A stretch of 64,000 nucleotides of DNA, from NCBI GenBank assembly GCA_016177765.1, contig JACOUP010000008.1:439021-503020 (forward strand), read 5' to 3'. Every line of letters begins with the position of its first letter. Within the stretch, counting starts at the first letter, position 1. A program made the position numbers and the translations under genes. Of this stretch, positions 41,558 through 48,601 are shown in pieces. The DNA is from Deltaproteobacteria bacterium. GTDB lineage: Bacteria; UBA10199; JACPAL01; JACOUP01. The notes under the pieces are model-generated. The model did no database searches and was not told the DNA's origin. It saw only the letters and a list, made by a program, of their open reading frames with translations.

Positions 41558-42244
41558 TTAAAAGTGGGTCTCTCTTTCGGCTATTGTTTTCAAGCGGTGA
41601 AGGAGGGTTTCATTATCCAAGGAAGCGATTTCTACAGGAGTGATTACTTGATCAAAAACGGCTTCAACCGATCCTGGGCGAACACGCCACTCTCCAAATG
41701 GCAATCGTTCTCTCGCCCCTCGCATCACTAATGGAACAAGGGTCGCCCCTGCCTCTCTCGCCAGAATCAAGGCACCCTTTTTGTACCTTTGTAACTGACC
41801 ATCCCGGCTTCTCTGCCCTTCAATGGAAATTCCAAAATTCATCCCTCGACGCATACGACGGGCAGTTTTCTTCAATCCTCTCAAAGCCTGCCAACGCCAT
41901 TGACGAAAGATCGCCACCCCTCCTAAAAGCCAAAGAAGCCAACCCACAAAAGGTAAAAGGACATATCCGATATTCATAAACATCCGGAAAGGAACCGGCA
42001 TCGCTACAACGTAGGGCAACACCTCAATGAGACTCGCCTGATTTAAATGGACAAAAAGATATGGCGGATTGTTGTAGACCCCCTGATTCCGGTCTTCCAC
42101 GTGAACCTGTATTTTAAAAATATGGAGTTGAAGCGAAACCCATCTCTTCATCAATCCCATCGCCGCTGGATAAGAAAATGGGGCGAGAAAAAGAGCCGGT
42201 CCCAAATAAAAGGGAGCGCTAACTACTGAGATAAACCACCTCAT
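41558..42244 (-). CDS. PlsC-like acyltransferase with altered catalytic motif
   Basis: A 228-residue membrane-associated protein of the lysophospholipid acyltransferase fold. SIEGQRSRDGQLQRYKKGAL and AGATLVPLVMRG match motifs III and IV. The usual NHxSxxD motif I reads NQASLIE, so the catalytic His and Asp appear as Gln and Glu in my hand alignment. I start it at the ATG 42244 because the longer frame runs through a REP half-copy. The gene lies between REP copies beside a RAYT gene, so it may have moved or been captured with them. Confidence 0.75.
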   Translation of the reverse strand: MRWFISVVSAPFYLGPALFLAPFSYPAAMGLMKRWVSLQLHIFKIQVHVEDRNQGVYNNPPYLFVHLNQASLIEVLPYVVAMPVPFRMFMNIGYVLLPFVGWLLWLLGGVAIFRQWRWQALRGLKKTARRMRRGMNFGISIEGQRSRDGQLQRYKKGALILAREAGATLVPLVMRGARERLPFGEWRVRPGSVEAVFDQVITPVEIASLDNETLLHRLKTIAERETHF

Positions 42245-42262
42245 AAGACTTGGCAAAATACC

Positions 42263-42276
42263 CGGTGCCTGGCACG
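42263..42276. repeat. REP half-copy
   Basis: GGTGCC-T-GGCAC-GC, the inner palindrome of the REP element, followed by AACATATTGA, which is also found just after REP copy 1. It lies between the acyltransferase and the RAYT gene. Confidence 0.75.
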
Positions 42277-42375
42277 CTTTAAACATATTGATCAGCAAAG
42301 GTATTAACAGTCCTAAAATCGAACTGTCAGTACGAAAATCGAACTACTTCTTCAGACTTCCGTGCTCAAAAAACT

Positions 42376-42390
42376 TGGCATGTAGTTTGC
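42376..42390 (+). promoter_or_regulatory. sigma-54-like promoter before the RAYT gene
   Basis: TGGCAT-GTAGT-TTGC followed by TT keeps the invariant GG and GC spaced 10 bp apart. Predicted transcription start is about 42402, leaving almost no leader before the ATG at 42404. A second TGGCAT overlaps the start codon. Confidence 0.55.
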
Positions 42391-42403
42391 TTATACCTTT
42401 GGC

Positions 42404-43039
42404 ATGGGAAGACTACCACGAATTCAGGAAAACCAACTTCATTATCACATTATTGTCCGCTGTAATAATGAGGCGTTTCATTTTGAAACCAAGGAAGATT
42501 TTGAAAGGTATTTAAACACCCTCTCCTTTTTTAAAAAGAGGCATCGCTTTAAACTCTATAATTATGTCCTCATGAATTCCCACGTTCATCTGCTACTCCA
42601 GCCTTCTGAGAAGACTCCTCTCCAAGAGACAATGCACCTCATTAATTGGAACTATGCCAAGGACTACAATCAGCGCAAGAATAGGAAAGGTCATTTCTGG
42701 CTGGACCGCTATACAAGCATCCCTGTGCAAACAGACTTATACGCCTTGAGCCTTATGCGATACATGGATCGAAACCCTATTCGTGCGGGAATCATCAAGA
42801 AACCGGATAATTGGCAATGGGGTGGTTATCGATTTTATGCCTTTGGAGAACCCAATTCCATACTCGATTCACATGTCAGTTACTTAGCTTTGGGAAGTAA
42901 AGACAAAATAAGGCAAGAAAACTATAAAAATTTTGTGACCATGATCCTTCCCGGCGAAGATCAAAAAAAACATGAATTTAGCAAAGCAGCTTATATCGGC
43001 TCGGAAAGTTTCGCGCGTCGACTAGGACTCTCCAAATAA
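42404..43039 (+). CDS. REP-associated tyrosine transposase (RAYT)
   Basis: A 211-residue Y1 HUH-family protein of the IS200-like superfamily. The HUH motif is NSHVHLLLQP near residue 60, and the catalytic Tyr is expected in WNYAKDYNQ near 85. HFWLDRYTSIPV and MRYMDRNPIRAG are typical of RAYTs. These proteins nick and join REP hairpins. Two identical 41-bp REP copies flank the locus, with one 27 bp downstream of the stop, supporting a cognate pair. The gene looks intact. Confidence 0.92.
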   Translation: MGRLPRIQENQLHYHIIVRCNNEAFHFETKEDFERYLNTLSFFKKRHRFKLYNYVLMNSHVHLLLQPSEKTPLQETMHLINWNYAKDYNQRKNRKGHFWLDRYTSIPVQTDLYALSLMRYMDRNPIRAGIIKKPDNWQWGGYRFYAFGEPNSILDSHVSYLALGSKDKIRQENYKNFVTMILPGEDQKKHEFSKAAYIGSESFARRLGLSK

Positions 43040-43065
43040 ACATTATATTTTAATGCGTTATACGC

Positions 43066-43106
43066 GTGCCTGGCACCACGAGGGTCATTTGTACCAGGCA
43101 CGCGTG
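43066..43106. repeat. REP copy 2
   Basis: Same 41 bases as REP copy 1 (41484-41524) in the same orientation, preceded by GC to give a slightly longer stem. It lies between the RAYT gene and the oxidase operon. Confidence 0.9.
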
Positions 43107-43129
43107 GAAGTGGTTTATTTTAAATGATA

Positions 43130-43315
43130 TTACTTCATCAACCGATAAACCCACCACCCGAGAACGCCGAGAAGGAGGAGTGGCAAGAGGCTCATCAGGA
43201 TTGTGCTCCCGTAGTAGGCCCAGAGATTCCGGGCATCGGCCCAGTAACAGGAGGGGCAGGCCAACGCGAGGGCAGGAAAGAAAAGAGACAGGATGCTAAA
43301 AATAGAGGAGCGCAT
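43130..43315 (-). CDS. small membrane protein of the oxidase operon
   Basis: A 61-residue protein: a signal or first helix (SILSLFFPALALA), then CPSCYW, then a second helix (LLPLLLLGVLGWWVYRL). The ATG at 43315 lies within the end of the preceding subunit gene, so it is translationally coupled. The CPSC motif at the membrane exterior could bind copper or a redox partner during Cu site assembly. I do not recognise a named family. Confidence 0.7.
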   Translation of the reverse strand: MRSSIFSILSLFFPALALACPSCYWADARNLWAYYGSTILMSLLPLLLLGVLGWWVYRLMK

Positions 43316-43850
43316 AAAGGATCGGCCAGACAAGGACGACGAAAATCCAGAACATCCGGGCGGCAATGACCCCTGCCTGGTTTAGTGCCGAATAACGACG
43401 ATACACCGCCCTGAAAAAGACAACCAGTAAAACAGCTAACGCCGCCATGACATGAGCGGCATGGGCCCCCACAATGATATAAAAGGTCCCTCCGTAAATA
43501 TTCAGGGCGGTGGTCAACCCAAACCGGATCAGCTGAATCCACTCGTACCCCTGGATCCCCAAAAAGAAGAGCCCCCCCAGCGCTGAAAGCCCCAACCACC
43601 AGACCAACCCGGCAAGGTTTCCCCGCTTCAAGGCCGCGCCGGTCTGCCCCATCGCCAGACCGCTGAGCAAGAGGATAACAGTATTGACGGCGGTAACAGT
43701 GATTGGAAGACGAGGCTGTCCCATCGGCGGCCATGAGATAAACTGGGCCCTTAAAACCCAATAGGCACTGATCAAACCGGCAAAGAACATCCCCTCCGCC
43801 GCCAGAAAGAAGGCCATGGCTATTTTTGTCGATCTATCGTCCGTAGACAT
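43296..43850 (-). CDS. heme-copper oxidase subunit III-like protein
   Basis: A 184-residue, five-helix protein of the CoxC/CyoC family (AMAFFLAAEGMFFAGLISAYWVL, FYIIVGAHAAHVMAALAVLL). It is a second subunit III-like gene in this operon, the other being at 44100. It overlaps the subunit IV-like gene by 17 bases. Two paralogous subunits III could form one complex or serve alternative assemblies. Confidence 0.87.
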   Translation of the reverse strand: MSTDDRSTKIAMAFFLAAEGMFFAGLISAYWVLRAQFISWPPMGQPRLPITVTAVNTVILLLSGLAMGQTGAALKRGNLAGLVWWLGLSALGGLFFLGIQGYEWIQLIRFGLTTALNIYGGTFYIIVGAHAAHVMAALAVLLVVFFRAVYRRYSALNQAGVIAARMFWIFVVLVWPILYALLYF

Positions 43851-44103
43851 GGATGATATCCGGAACCAGCGTGAAATAGAGAATCACGATGAGCCCGACC
43901 CCCCCTAAAAGGATCCACAAGATGTAACGAGGCTCCTCTTTAAGCCTCATGTAATAGGCCCCCACCAGCCACGCCTTAAAAATGGCAATGGTAAAGATCA
44001 AAACGGTCGCCAAAAAAACGTTGCCAAGATGCCCCAGAACCAGGCTCACCCCCAATAACCCTAAAAGAGCGGCCCAGATGGTGACAAGAAATTTCTCGGT
44101 CAT
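43834..44103 (-). CDS. cytochrome c oxidase subunit IV-like protein
   Basis: An 89-residue, three-helix protein of the prokaryotic subunit IV family (CyoD/CtaF-like): LATVLIFTIAIFKAWLVGAYYMRLK is the conserved central segment. It overlaps both neighbouring subunit III-type genes by a few bases. Confidence 0.88.
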   Translation of the reverse strand: MTEKFLVTIWAALLGLLGVSLVLGHLGNVFLATVLIFTIAIFKAWLVGAYYMRLKEEPRYILWILLGGVGLIVILYFTLVPDIIHVYGR

Positions 44104-44726
44104 CGGACCCCTCCCGAAGAAGCCAGGTAGAGGAGTGGAAACAGAAAGATCCAGACAACATCCACAAAGTGCCAGTAAATCCCGACTGACTCAATCCTGT
44201 GAAGACTCCGTCCCTTTCTTAACCCCTGCCAGACGACCAGGTTTGCGACCTGCCCGCCGATCACGTGCAGGGCGTGAAGGCCGGTCATCAGATAATAAAA
44301 AGACCAGAAGAGACTTCTGGCCGGGACAAAACCGTTCTTGATTTCGTGGTGATACTCGTAACTTTTAAACCCGAGAAAGAGACAGCCCAGTAAAATGGTA
44401 ACGCCCAAAAATCGGATGGCCCCCGCAAGCTCTTTCCCTTCAACACGGTGATGGGCAAGAATCATCGTCAAGCTACTGGTCAGCAGGACAACGGTATTGA
44501 TCGCCCCGATGGAAGAGAGGGTATGCGCCGCCTCCACCCCCCATTCCGGATGATGAAAACGATAGAGGATGTAGGAGGCGATCAGCCCCCCGAAGACCAC
44601 GACTTCCGAACCGAGAAACCACCAGATACCCATTCGCCAGGGCGGGCAAAGCCCGACCCTGGCTAAAGTCGGTGGGAGATACCGCTCTCCCCCCGACACC
44701 CCCCATCTGTTTTTTTGTTCATTCAT
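44100..44726 (-). CDS. coxC: cytochrome c oxidase subunit III
   Basis: A 208-residue subunit III. WWFLGSEVVVFGGLIASYILY, FYYLMTGLHALHVIGG and VGIYWHFVDVVWIFLFPLLY are canonical. The start at 44726 was chosen because upstream residues overlap the subunit I gene. Residues about 18-32 (TLARVGLCPPW) are encoded by a dispersed hairpin (44637-44662), giving a longer soluble N-terminus than needed. Confidence 0.93.
   Translation of the reverse strand: MNEQKNRWGVSGGERYLPPTLARVGLCPPWRMGIWWFLGSEVVVFGGLIASYILYRFHHPEWGVEAAHTLSSIGAINTVVLLTSSLTMILAHHRVEGKELAGAIRFLGVTILLGCLFLGFKSYEYHHEIKNGFVPARSLFWSFYYLMTGLHALHVIGGQVANLVVWQGLRKGRSLHRIESVGIYWHFVDVVWIFLFPLLYLASSGGVR
44637..44662. repeat. in-frame hairpin in coxC
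   Basis: CCAGGGC-GGGC-AAA-GCCC-G-A-CCCTGG: an outer 6-bp stem, a C-G pair, one bulged A and an inner 4-bp stem with AAA loop. Read through as LARVGLCPPW near the N-terminus of coxC. Confidence 0.7.
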
Positions 44727-44727
44727 A

Positions 44728-46380
44728 TTACTCGGTCTGCCCCAACCAATCTTTCTGCTGGCCGGGGAGGCTGTATTCATAAGGACCCCGGACCACCCGA
44801 AGTTCTGTATCAAAATTGCCGTGCCCCGGTGGGGAGGGAGCCACCCATTCAAGCGTCGCCGCAGACCAAGGGTTCCGATCCGCCCTTCGGCCGCGGAAGA
44901 GACTCACGACAAAATTGATGACAAAAGGAATCTGCCCGGCAAACATCACCATCATCCCGATCGTCGCAATCACGTGCAGGTATTGGTGCTTCTGAAGGTA
45001 GTCAAAGAGGGTTGGATCAAAGATCCTCCGCTGGTGCCCCGCGAGCCCCATCACAAACATCGGGAGAAAAACCACATTGAAGGAAAGCGTGGTGACCCAG
45101 AAGTGGACCTTCCCCCAGGTCTCGTTTAAAAATCGCCCAACCATTTTTGGAAACCAGTAATAGATCCCGGCAAACGCCCCCAAAAAGGTCACCGGGAAAA
45201 GGGTAAAGTGGAAATGGGCTACAACAAAGTAGGTATCGTGCAGGTAGATATCAGCCGCGGAAGAGCCGTTAAAAATTCCGGTCACCCCCCCCACCATGAA
45301 TTCCGCAATCATCCCAAGTGCAAAGAGCATCCCTGTTGAAAACTGGATGGAACCGCGCCAGAGCGTCGCAATGAAGGCAAACAGCATGATCGCAAACGGC
45401 ACGGAGATCAGGATGGTGGTGACACTAAAAGGGGCGGCAAGCCTTGGATCAATACCACTGATAAACTGATGATGGGCCCAGACGAGAAAACTCAAAATTC
45501 CTGCGACGATGGTTGAATAAATAATCGCCTTGTAACCAAACAGCGGTTTTCTTGAAAAGACGGGAAAAATTTCAGCCAGGATCCCCAGGGAAGGGAGGAG
45601 CAGGACGTACACCTCCGGATGACCAAAAAACCAGAAGAGGTGTTGAAAAAGAAGAGGGTCCCCGCCGGAGGCCGGGAGGTAAAAACCGGTGCCGAGTAGA
45701 CGATCGGCAAGCAACATCAACGCCCCGGCAATGAGCGGTCCGACCGAAAACAGGAAGAGGAGTGAGGCGATATTGATCATCCAGACAAAGATCGGCAGGC
45801 GGAAAAAACTCATCCCCTTGGCCCTCATGCTGATCGTCGTGGTCAGAAAATTGATTCCCCCCATCAGCATCGAGGTAAATTCCAGCGCCACCGCCAGGAT
45901 CCAGAGATGACCACCCCAGAAGACACCGGTGTATCCCGGTTCAGCAGAGAGCGGCGGGTAACTGGTCCACCCCCCGGAGGCGGCCCCTCCCGGGACAAAG
46001 AAGGAGGCGATCAGGACCACGGTGCTCAAGAAAAAGACCCAGTACGACATCCCATTCAGCCGTGGGAACGCCATGTCGGGGGCCCCAACCATCAGGGGGA
46101 GGAGAAAGTTGCCGAATCCGGAAAGGAGGATCGGCATCGCGACCCAGAAGACCATGATGGTCCCATGCATCGTCACGAAGGCGTTGTATTGATCCGGTCC
46201 GATCGGGCCGATGAGCGGCACCGATTCCCCCGGCCAGGCCAGTTGGTGCCGGAAGGAAAAGGCAAGAAACCCGCCGACGAGCGTCATCAGGAGACCGGTG
46301 ATCAGGTACTGCTTGCCGATCATCTTATGATCGACAGAGAAAACGTAGCGCCTCCAAAAACTTTCTTTAGCGTGATCCAA
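44728..46380 (-). CDS. ctaD: cytochrome c oxidase subunit I
   Basis: A 550-residue catalytic subunit. Heme a ligand in FVTMHGTIMVFW, CuB ligands and cross-linked Tyr in WFFGHPEVYVLLLPSLG and WAHHQF, and heme ligands in VVAHFHFTLF. The D-channel segment GAPDMAFPRLNGMSYW indicates an A1-type oxidase. I chose the TTG at 46380, which follows GAGGAG and overlaps the coxB stop; a start at 46422 would overlap coxB further without family support. Confidence 0.95.
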   Translation of the reverse strand: MDHAKESFWRRYVFSVDHKMIGKQYLITGLLMTLVGGFLAFSFRHQLAWPGESVPLIGPIGPDQYNAFVTMHGTIMVFWVAMPILLSGFGNFLLPLMVGAPDMAFPRLNGMSYWVFFLSTVVLIASFFVPGGAASGGWTSYPPLSAEPGYTGVFWGGHLWILAVALEFTSMLMGGINFLTTTISMRAKGMSFFRLPIFVWMINIASLLFLFSVGPLIAGALMLLADRLLGTGFYLPASGGDPLLFQHLFWFFGHPEVYVLLLPSLGILAEIFPVFSRKPLFGYKAIIYSTIVAGILSFLVWAHHQFISGIDPRLAAPFSVTTILISVPFAIMLFAFIATLWRGSIQFSTGMLFALGMIAEFMVGGVTGIFNGSSAADIYLHDTYFVVAHFHFTLFPVTFLGAFAGIYYWFPKMVGRFLNETWGKVHFWVTTLSFNVVFLPMFVMGLAGHQRRIFDPTLFDYLQKHQYLHVIATIGMMVMFAGQIPFVINFVVSLFRGRRADRNPWSAATLEWVAPSPPGHGNFDTELRVVRGPYEYSLPGQQKDWLGQTE

Positions 46381-47044
46381 TTTTTGTCTCCTCTTCAAGC
46401 CATTTTTGGTAATTGGCCGCATTCAGGACACGCATCTCCCCCTTCATCACCCCATGACCGCTCCCGCAAAGCTCCGCACAGGCGACCGGAAAGGTCCCTT
46501 CTTTAGTCGCCTCAAACCAACCAGGGATCGTCCTCCCCGGCACGGCATCCTGCTTGAGCCTCAAGTTAGGGATCCAGAGGCTGTGAATGACATCGGCCGA
46601 TTGGAGTTCAAACTGGATTTTTGTGTTGATCGGAACGGTCAGTTGATTGGTCGCCAGAATATCGTCCGCGGTATCGAGCCGTCCGTCCCGCCCCGGATGC
46701 GTGAACTCCCAGACAAACTGGCGCCCCTTGATCCGGATCGTTTGATCCGGTTGAGGCAGAGACTGTTTGATCTCCGTCCAGACCGGGCCCTGCATGAAAT
46801 CAATCCCCAGATCAAAACCGAGGATCAGAATGGCTGGGACCAGGAGCCAGAGGAGCGGCCTCCATTTTGTCCCTGGTTGATAGGTGGCCGAAACACCGGG
46901 CCTGCGCCGGTAACGGATCAAAAAATAGAAGAGGACCGCCTCAACAAGGAGAAACCAGACCCCGACAATCCAGGCGATTGCCTGAAGGATCCCGTCAATC
47001 CGGTGGCCGTAGGTAGAGATATTTTCGGGAAGCCAATGAAGCAT
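46367..47044 (-). CDS. coxB: cytochrome c oxidase subunit II
   Basis: A 225-residue subunit with two N-terminal membrane helices and a periplasmic cupredoxin domain. CAELCGSGHGVM near residues 190-201 plus a His in ADVIHSLWIP form the CuA site. No C-terminal cytochrome c domain is fused, so this is aa3 rather than caa3 in layout. First gene of the oxidase operon. Confidence 0.95.
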   Translation of the reverse strand: MLHWLPENISTYGHRIDGILQAIAWIVGVWFLLVEAVLFYFLIRYRRRPGVSATYQPGTKWRPLLWLLVPAILILGFDLGIDFMQGPVWTEIKQSLPQPDQTIRIKGRQFVWEFTHPGRDGRLDTADDILATNQLTVPINTKIQFELQSADVIHSLWIPNLRLKQDAVPGRTIPGWFEATKEGTFPVACAELCGSGHGVMKGEMRVLNAANYQKWLEEETKIGSR

Positions 47045-47079
47045 GGCCCCTTCCTTATAGAGGAAGGAAACCAGAGGCC

Positions 47080-47093
47080 ATGATCTTAATCAT
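47080..47093. promoter_or_regulatory. FNR-like dyad upstream of coxB
   Basis: ATGAT-CTTA-ATCAT, a 5-4-5 dyad matching the FNR/ANR core TGAT-N4-ATCA, 36 bp upstream of the coxB start. Suggests oxygen- or NO-responsive control of the oxidase. Confidence 0.4.
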
Positions 47094-47170
47094 ACTATTT
47101 TACTCACCATTATTTTTTTTCGACATCCGGCAATTCTTATGCTATGAGGTGGCTTGTCTAAAGTGAGTGT

Positions 47171-47240
47171 CCGGCTAAAGCCGGCACGAACGCGGGGGTA
47201 CGGGGGCCATCGGAGACCGAAGGTCGTACGGGGCCCCCGC
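47171..47240. repeat. GC-rich hairpin pair between coxB and the 99-aa membrane gene
   Basis: CCGGC-TAAA-GCCGG at 47171-47184, then a long hairpin with outer stem GCGGGGG (47192-47198) and CCCCCGC (47234-47240). Dispersed-repeat style; no T-run, so not an obvious terminator for either gene. The remainder of 47045-47256 holds no gene I can see. Confidence 0.6.
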
Positions 47241-47256
47241 TAAAAAGGGAGGACTT

Positions 47257-47556
47257 ATGATGATGCCGTCTCATTTTGCTTCTGGCGCCCATGCCGCCAT
47301 CGCCCTGAACCTGATCGCCCTGGTATCGGGGCTTCTTCTCCTCAACAAGGCCTGTGGGACCGAGTTTTTCTGCAAGAAGACCGGAAAGTTTTTCGGCGGC
47401 CTTGTCGTGATCGTCTCGCTCCTTTCGATCCTCTGTCTGGGCTACCTCTGCTACCAGAAGAGTTGCGCCCGGCCGGGGACAGGATCAGGGATGTGGCAAC
47501 ACCCACCTATGGGTGAGGCACCGATGGGTACTCCCCCGTCCGAGCCGGGAAAGTAA
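47257..47556 (+). CDS. small membrane protein of unknown function
   Basis: A 99-residue protein with two predicted membrane helices (AIALNLIALVSGLLLLNKACG and GLVVIVSLLSILCLGYLCY) and a Pro/Gly/Met-rich tail. Five cysteines lie near the membrane surfaces. GGAGG precedes the ATG by a few bases. The tail includes a degenerate palindrome (47511-47523). No family recognised; the plus-strand gene is flanked by two minus-strand operons. Confidence 0.7.
   Translation: MMMPSHFASGAHAAIALNLIALVSGLLLLNKACGTEFFCKKTGKFFGGLVVIVSLLSILCLGYLCYQKSCARPGTGSGMWQHPPMGEAPMGTPPSEPGK
47511..47523. repeat. degenerate palindrome in the 99-aa gene
   Basis: GGGTG-AGG-CACCG with one stem mismatch, flanked by further GGGT/ACCC half-sites. 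Confidence 0.45.
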
Positions 47557-47557
47557 T

Positions 47558-48601
47558 TTAAACATCCCAGGTCGTCAGGCACTTCAGGATTTTAAGGTTT
47601 TTGTCCACCCACTGCTGGATGGAAGCAATCTCCTTTTCCCGCCCTTCAATAACCACCGGTTCTCCGCCTTTGGGTGAATCACCCTTCCCTTCACGGACCA
47701 GGTGATGAAACCGGCGTTGCGGTGATAGAAATCGCGTTACCGGCGTCCGGCGGGCTGGGTCCAGCGAGACATGTTTTAAAAAACCCTCTTTCCCCTTCTC
47801 CTTGATAAAGGTGGGGAAGAGACCGGTCTCGGAGGCGAGCCGGGCCAGCTCCACGGTTCTCCCCTCCTCATATTTCCAACCGGTGATGCAGGGGGAAGGA
47901 ACAAAAATCACCGCCGTCTCCGGACAGGCGAGCGCCTTTTCACAGGCCTCGGTGAATTCCTTCGGAAAGGCGGGAGAGACCTGCGCCACAAAACCGGCCC
48001 CCGCCATCAAGGCAAGGCCGATATGGTTGATCGGCTCGCTCAAATTCCCCGGAATAAAATCCCCCGAGGGGGTTGTGGCGGTATCGGCATAGGGGGTTGC
48101 GGTGACAGCATACTGAAAACCGGTGTTGGCAAAAAATTCGTTGATCAGCACAACAATGGTGATCCGTGAACGCCGTTGGATCGTATGGAGGAGGGAACGG
48201 AGGCCAATCACCAAGGCCCCGCCATCTCCCGAGTTTGAAACGACCTGAACCGGCTGTTTCAATGCTCCAAGGTCTGTCAGCAGGTCGGCGGTATCCCTGA
48301 TCCCTTCCGCCACCGTTGGCGCCGACTCAAAAACGTTATGGATGATCGAAAATGATTTGGAAAACTCTTTCGGCGATTCATCCCCCCTCCCCCAGGCGAT
48401 CACATCCGGCCAGTAGAGGGTCGAGACCTCCCCGCAAAAGGTCCCCAGGGTGTAGATGGTTTTGATCCCGTTATCGGTCGCCCGGCCGATGTTCTGAAAG
48501 GCGATCGACTCCATGCAACCGACACAGAGGGTCGAGCCGGGGCGAAAACAACTTTCCTTCTCCGCCATTTCTTTGTAAGGGATTTTTTTTCTTTCTGTCA
48601 C
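47558..48601 (-). CDS. 2-oxoacid:ferredoxin oxidoreductase beta subunit
   Basis: A 347-residue ThDP- and [4Fe-4S]-binding subunit. CVGCMESIAFQNIGRA near residue 25, LGTFCGE near 53 and SPCITGWKYEEGRTVE near 225 hold the cluster cysteines; SGDGGALVIGLRSLLH is the ThDP-Mg site. With the alpha and gamma-delta genes upstream it forms a pyruvate- or 2-oxoglutarate-type oxidoreductase producing acyl-CoA and reduced ferredoxin. A palindrome encodes GDSPKGG near residue 308. Confidence 0.9.
   Translation of the reverse strand: MTERKKIPYKEMAEKESCFRPGSTLCVGCMESIAFQNIGRATDNGIKTIYTLGTFCGEVSTLYWPDVIAWGRGDESPKEFSKSFSIIHNVFESAPTVAEGIRDTADLLTDLGALKQPVQVVSNSGDGGALVIGLRSLLHTIQRRSRITIVVLINEFFANTGFQYAVTATPYADTATTPSGDFIPGNLSEPINHIGLALMAGAGFVAQVSPAFPKEFTEACEKALACPETAVIFVPSPCITGWKYEEGRTVELARLASETGLFPTFIKEKGKEGFLKHVSLDPARRTPVTRFLSPQRRFHHLVREGKGDSPKGGEPVVIEGREKEIASIQQWVDKNLKILKCLTTWDV
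47672..47684. repeat. 13-nt palindrome in the beta-subunit gene
   Basis: Exact GGGTG-AAT-CACCC, read in frame as G-D-S-P-K. Confidence 0.75.

Noticed and set aside
41484-43106. A classical IS200/IS605 element
   Set aside because: The transposase is RAYT-like and flanked by REP hairpins, with no TnpB and no subterminal IS200 ends visible.
15080-47530. CRISPR array from the short palindromic repeats
   Set aside because: Units are 13-15 nt, in frame in genes, and have no unique spacers or cas genes.
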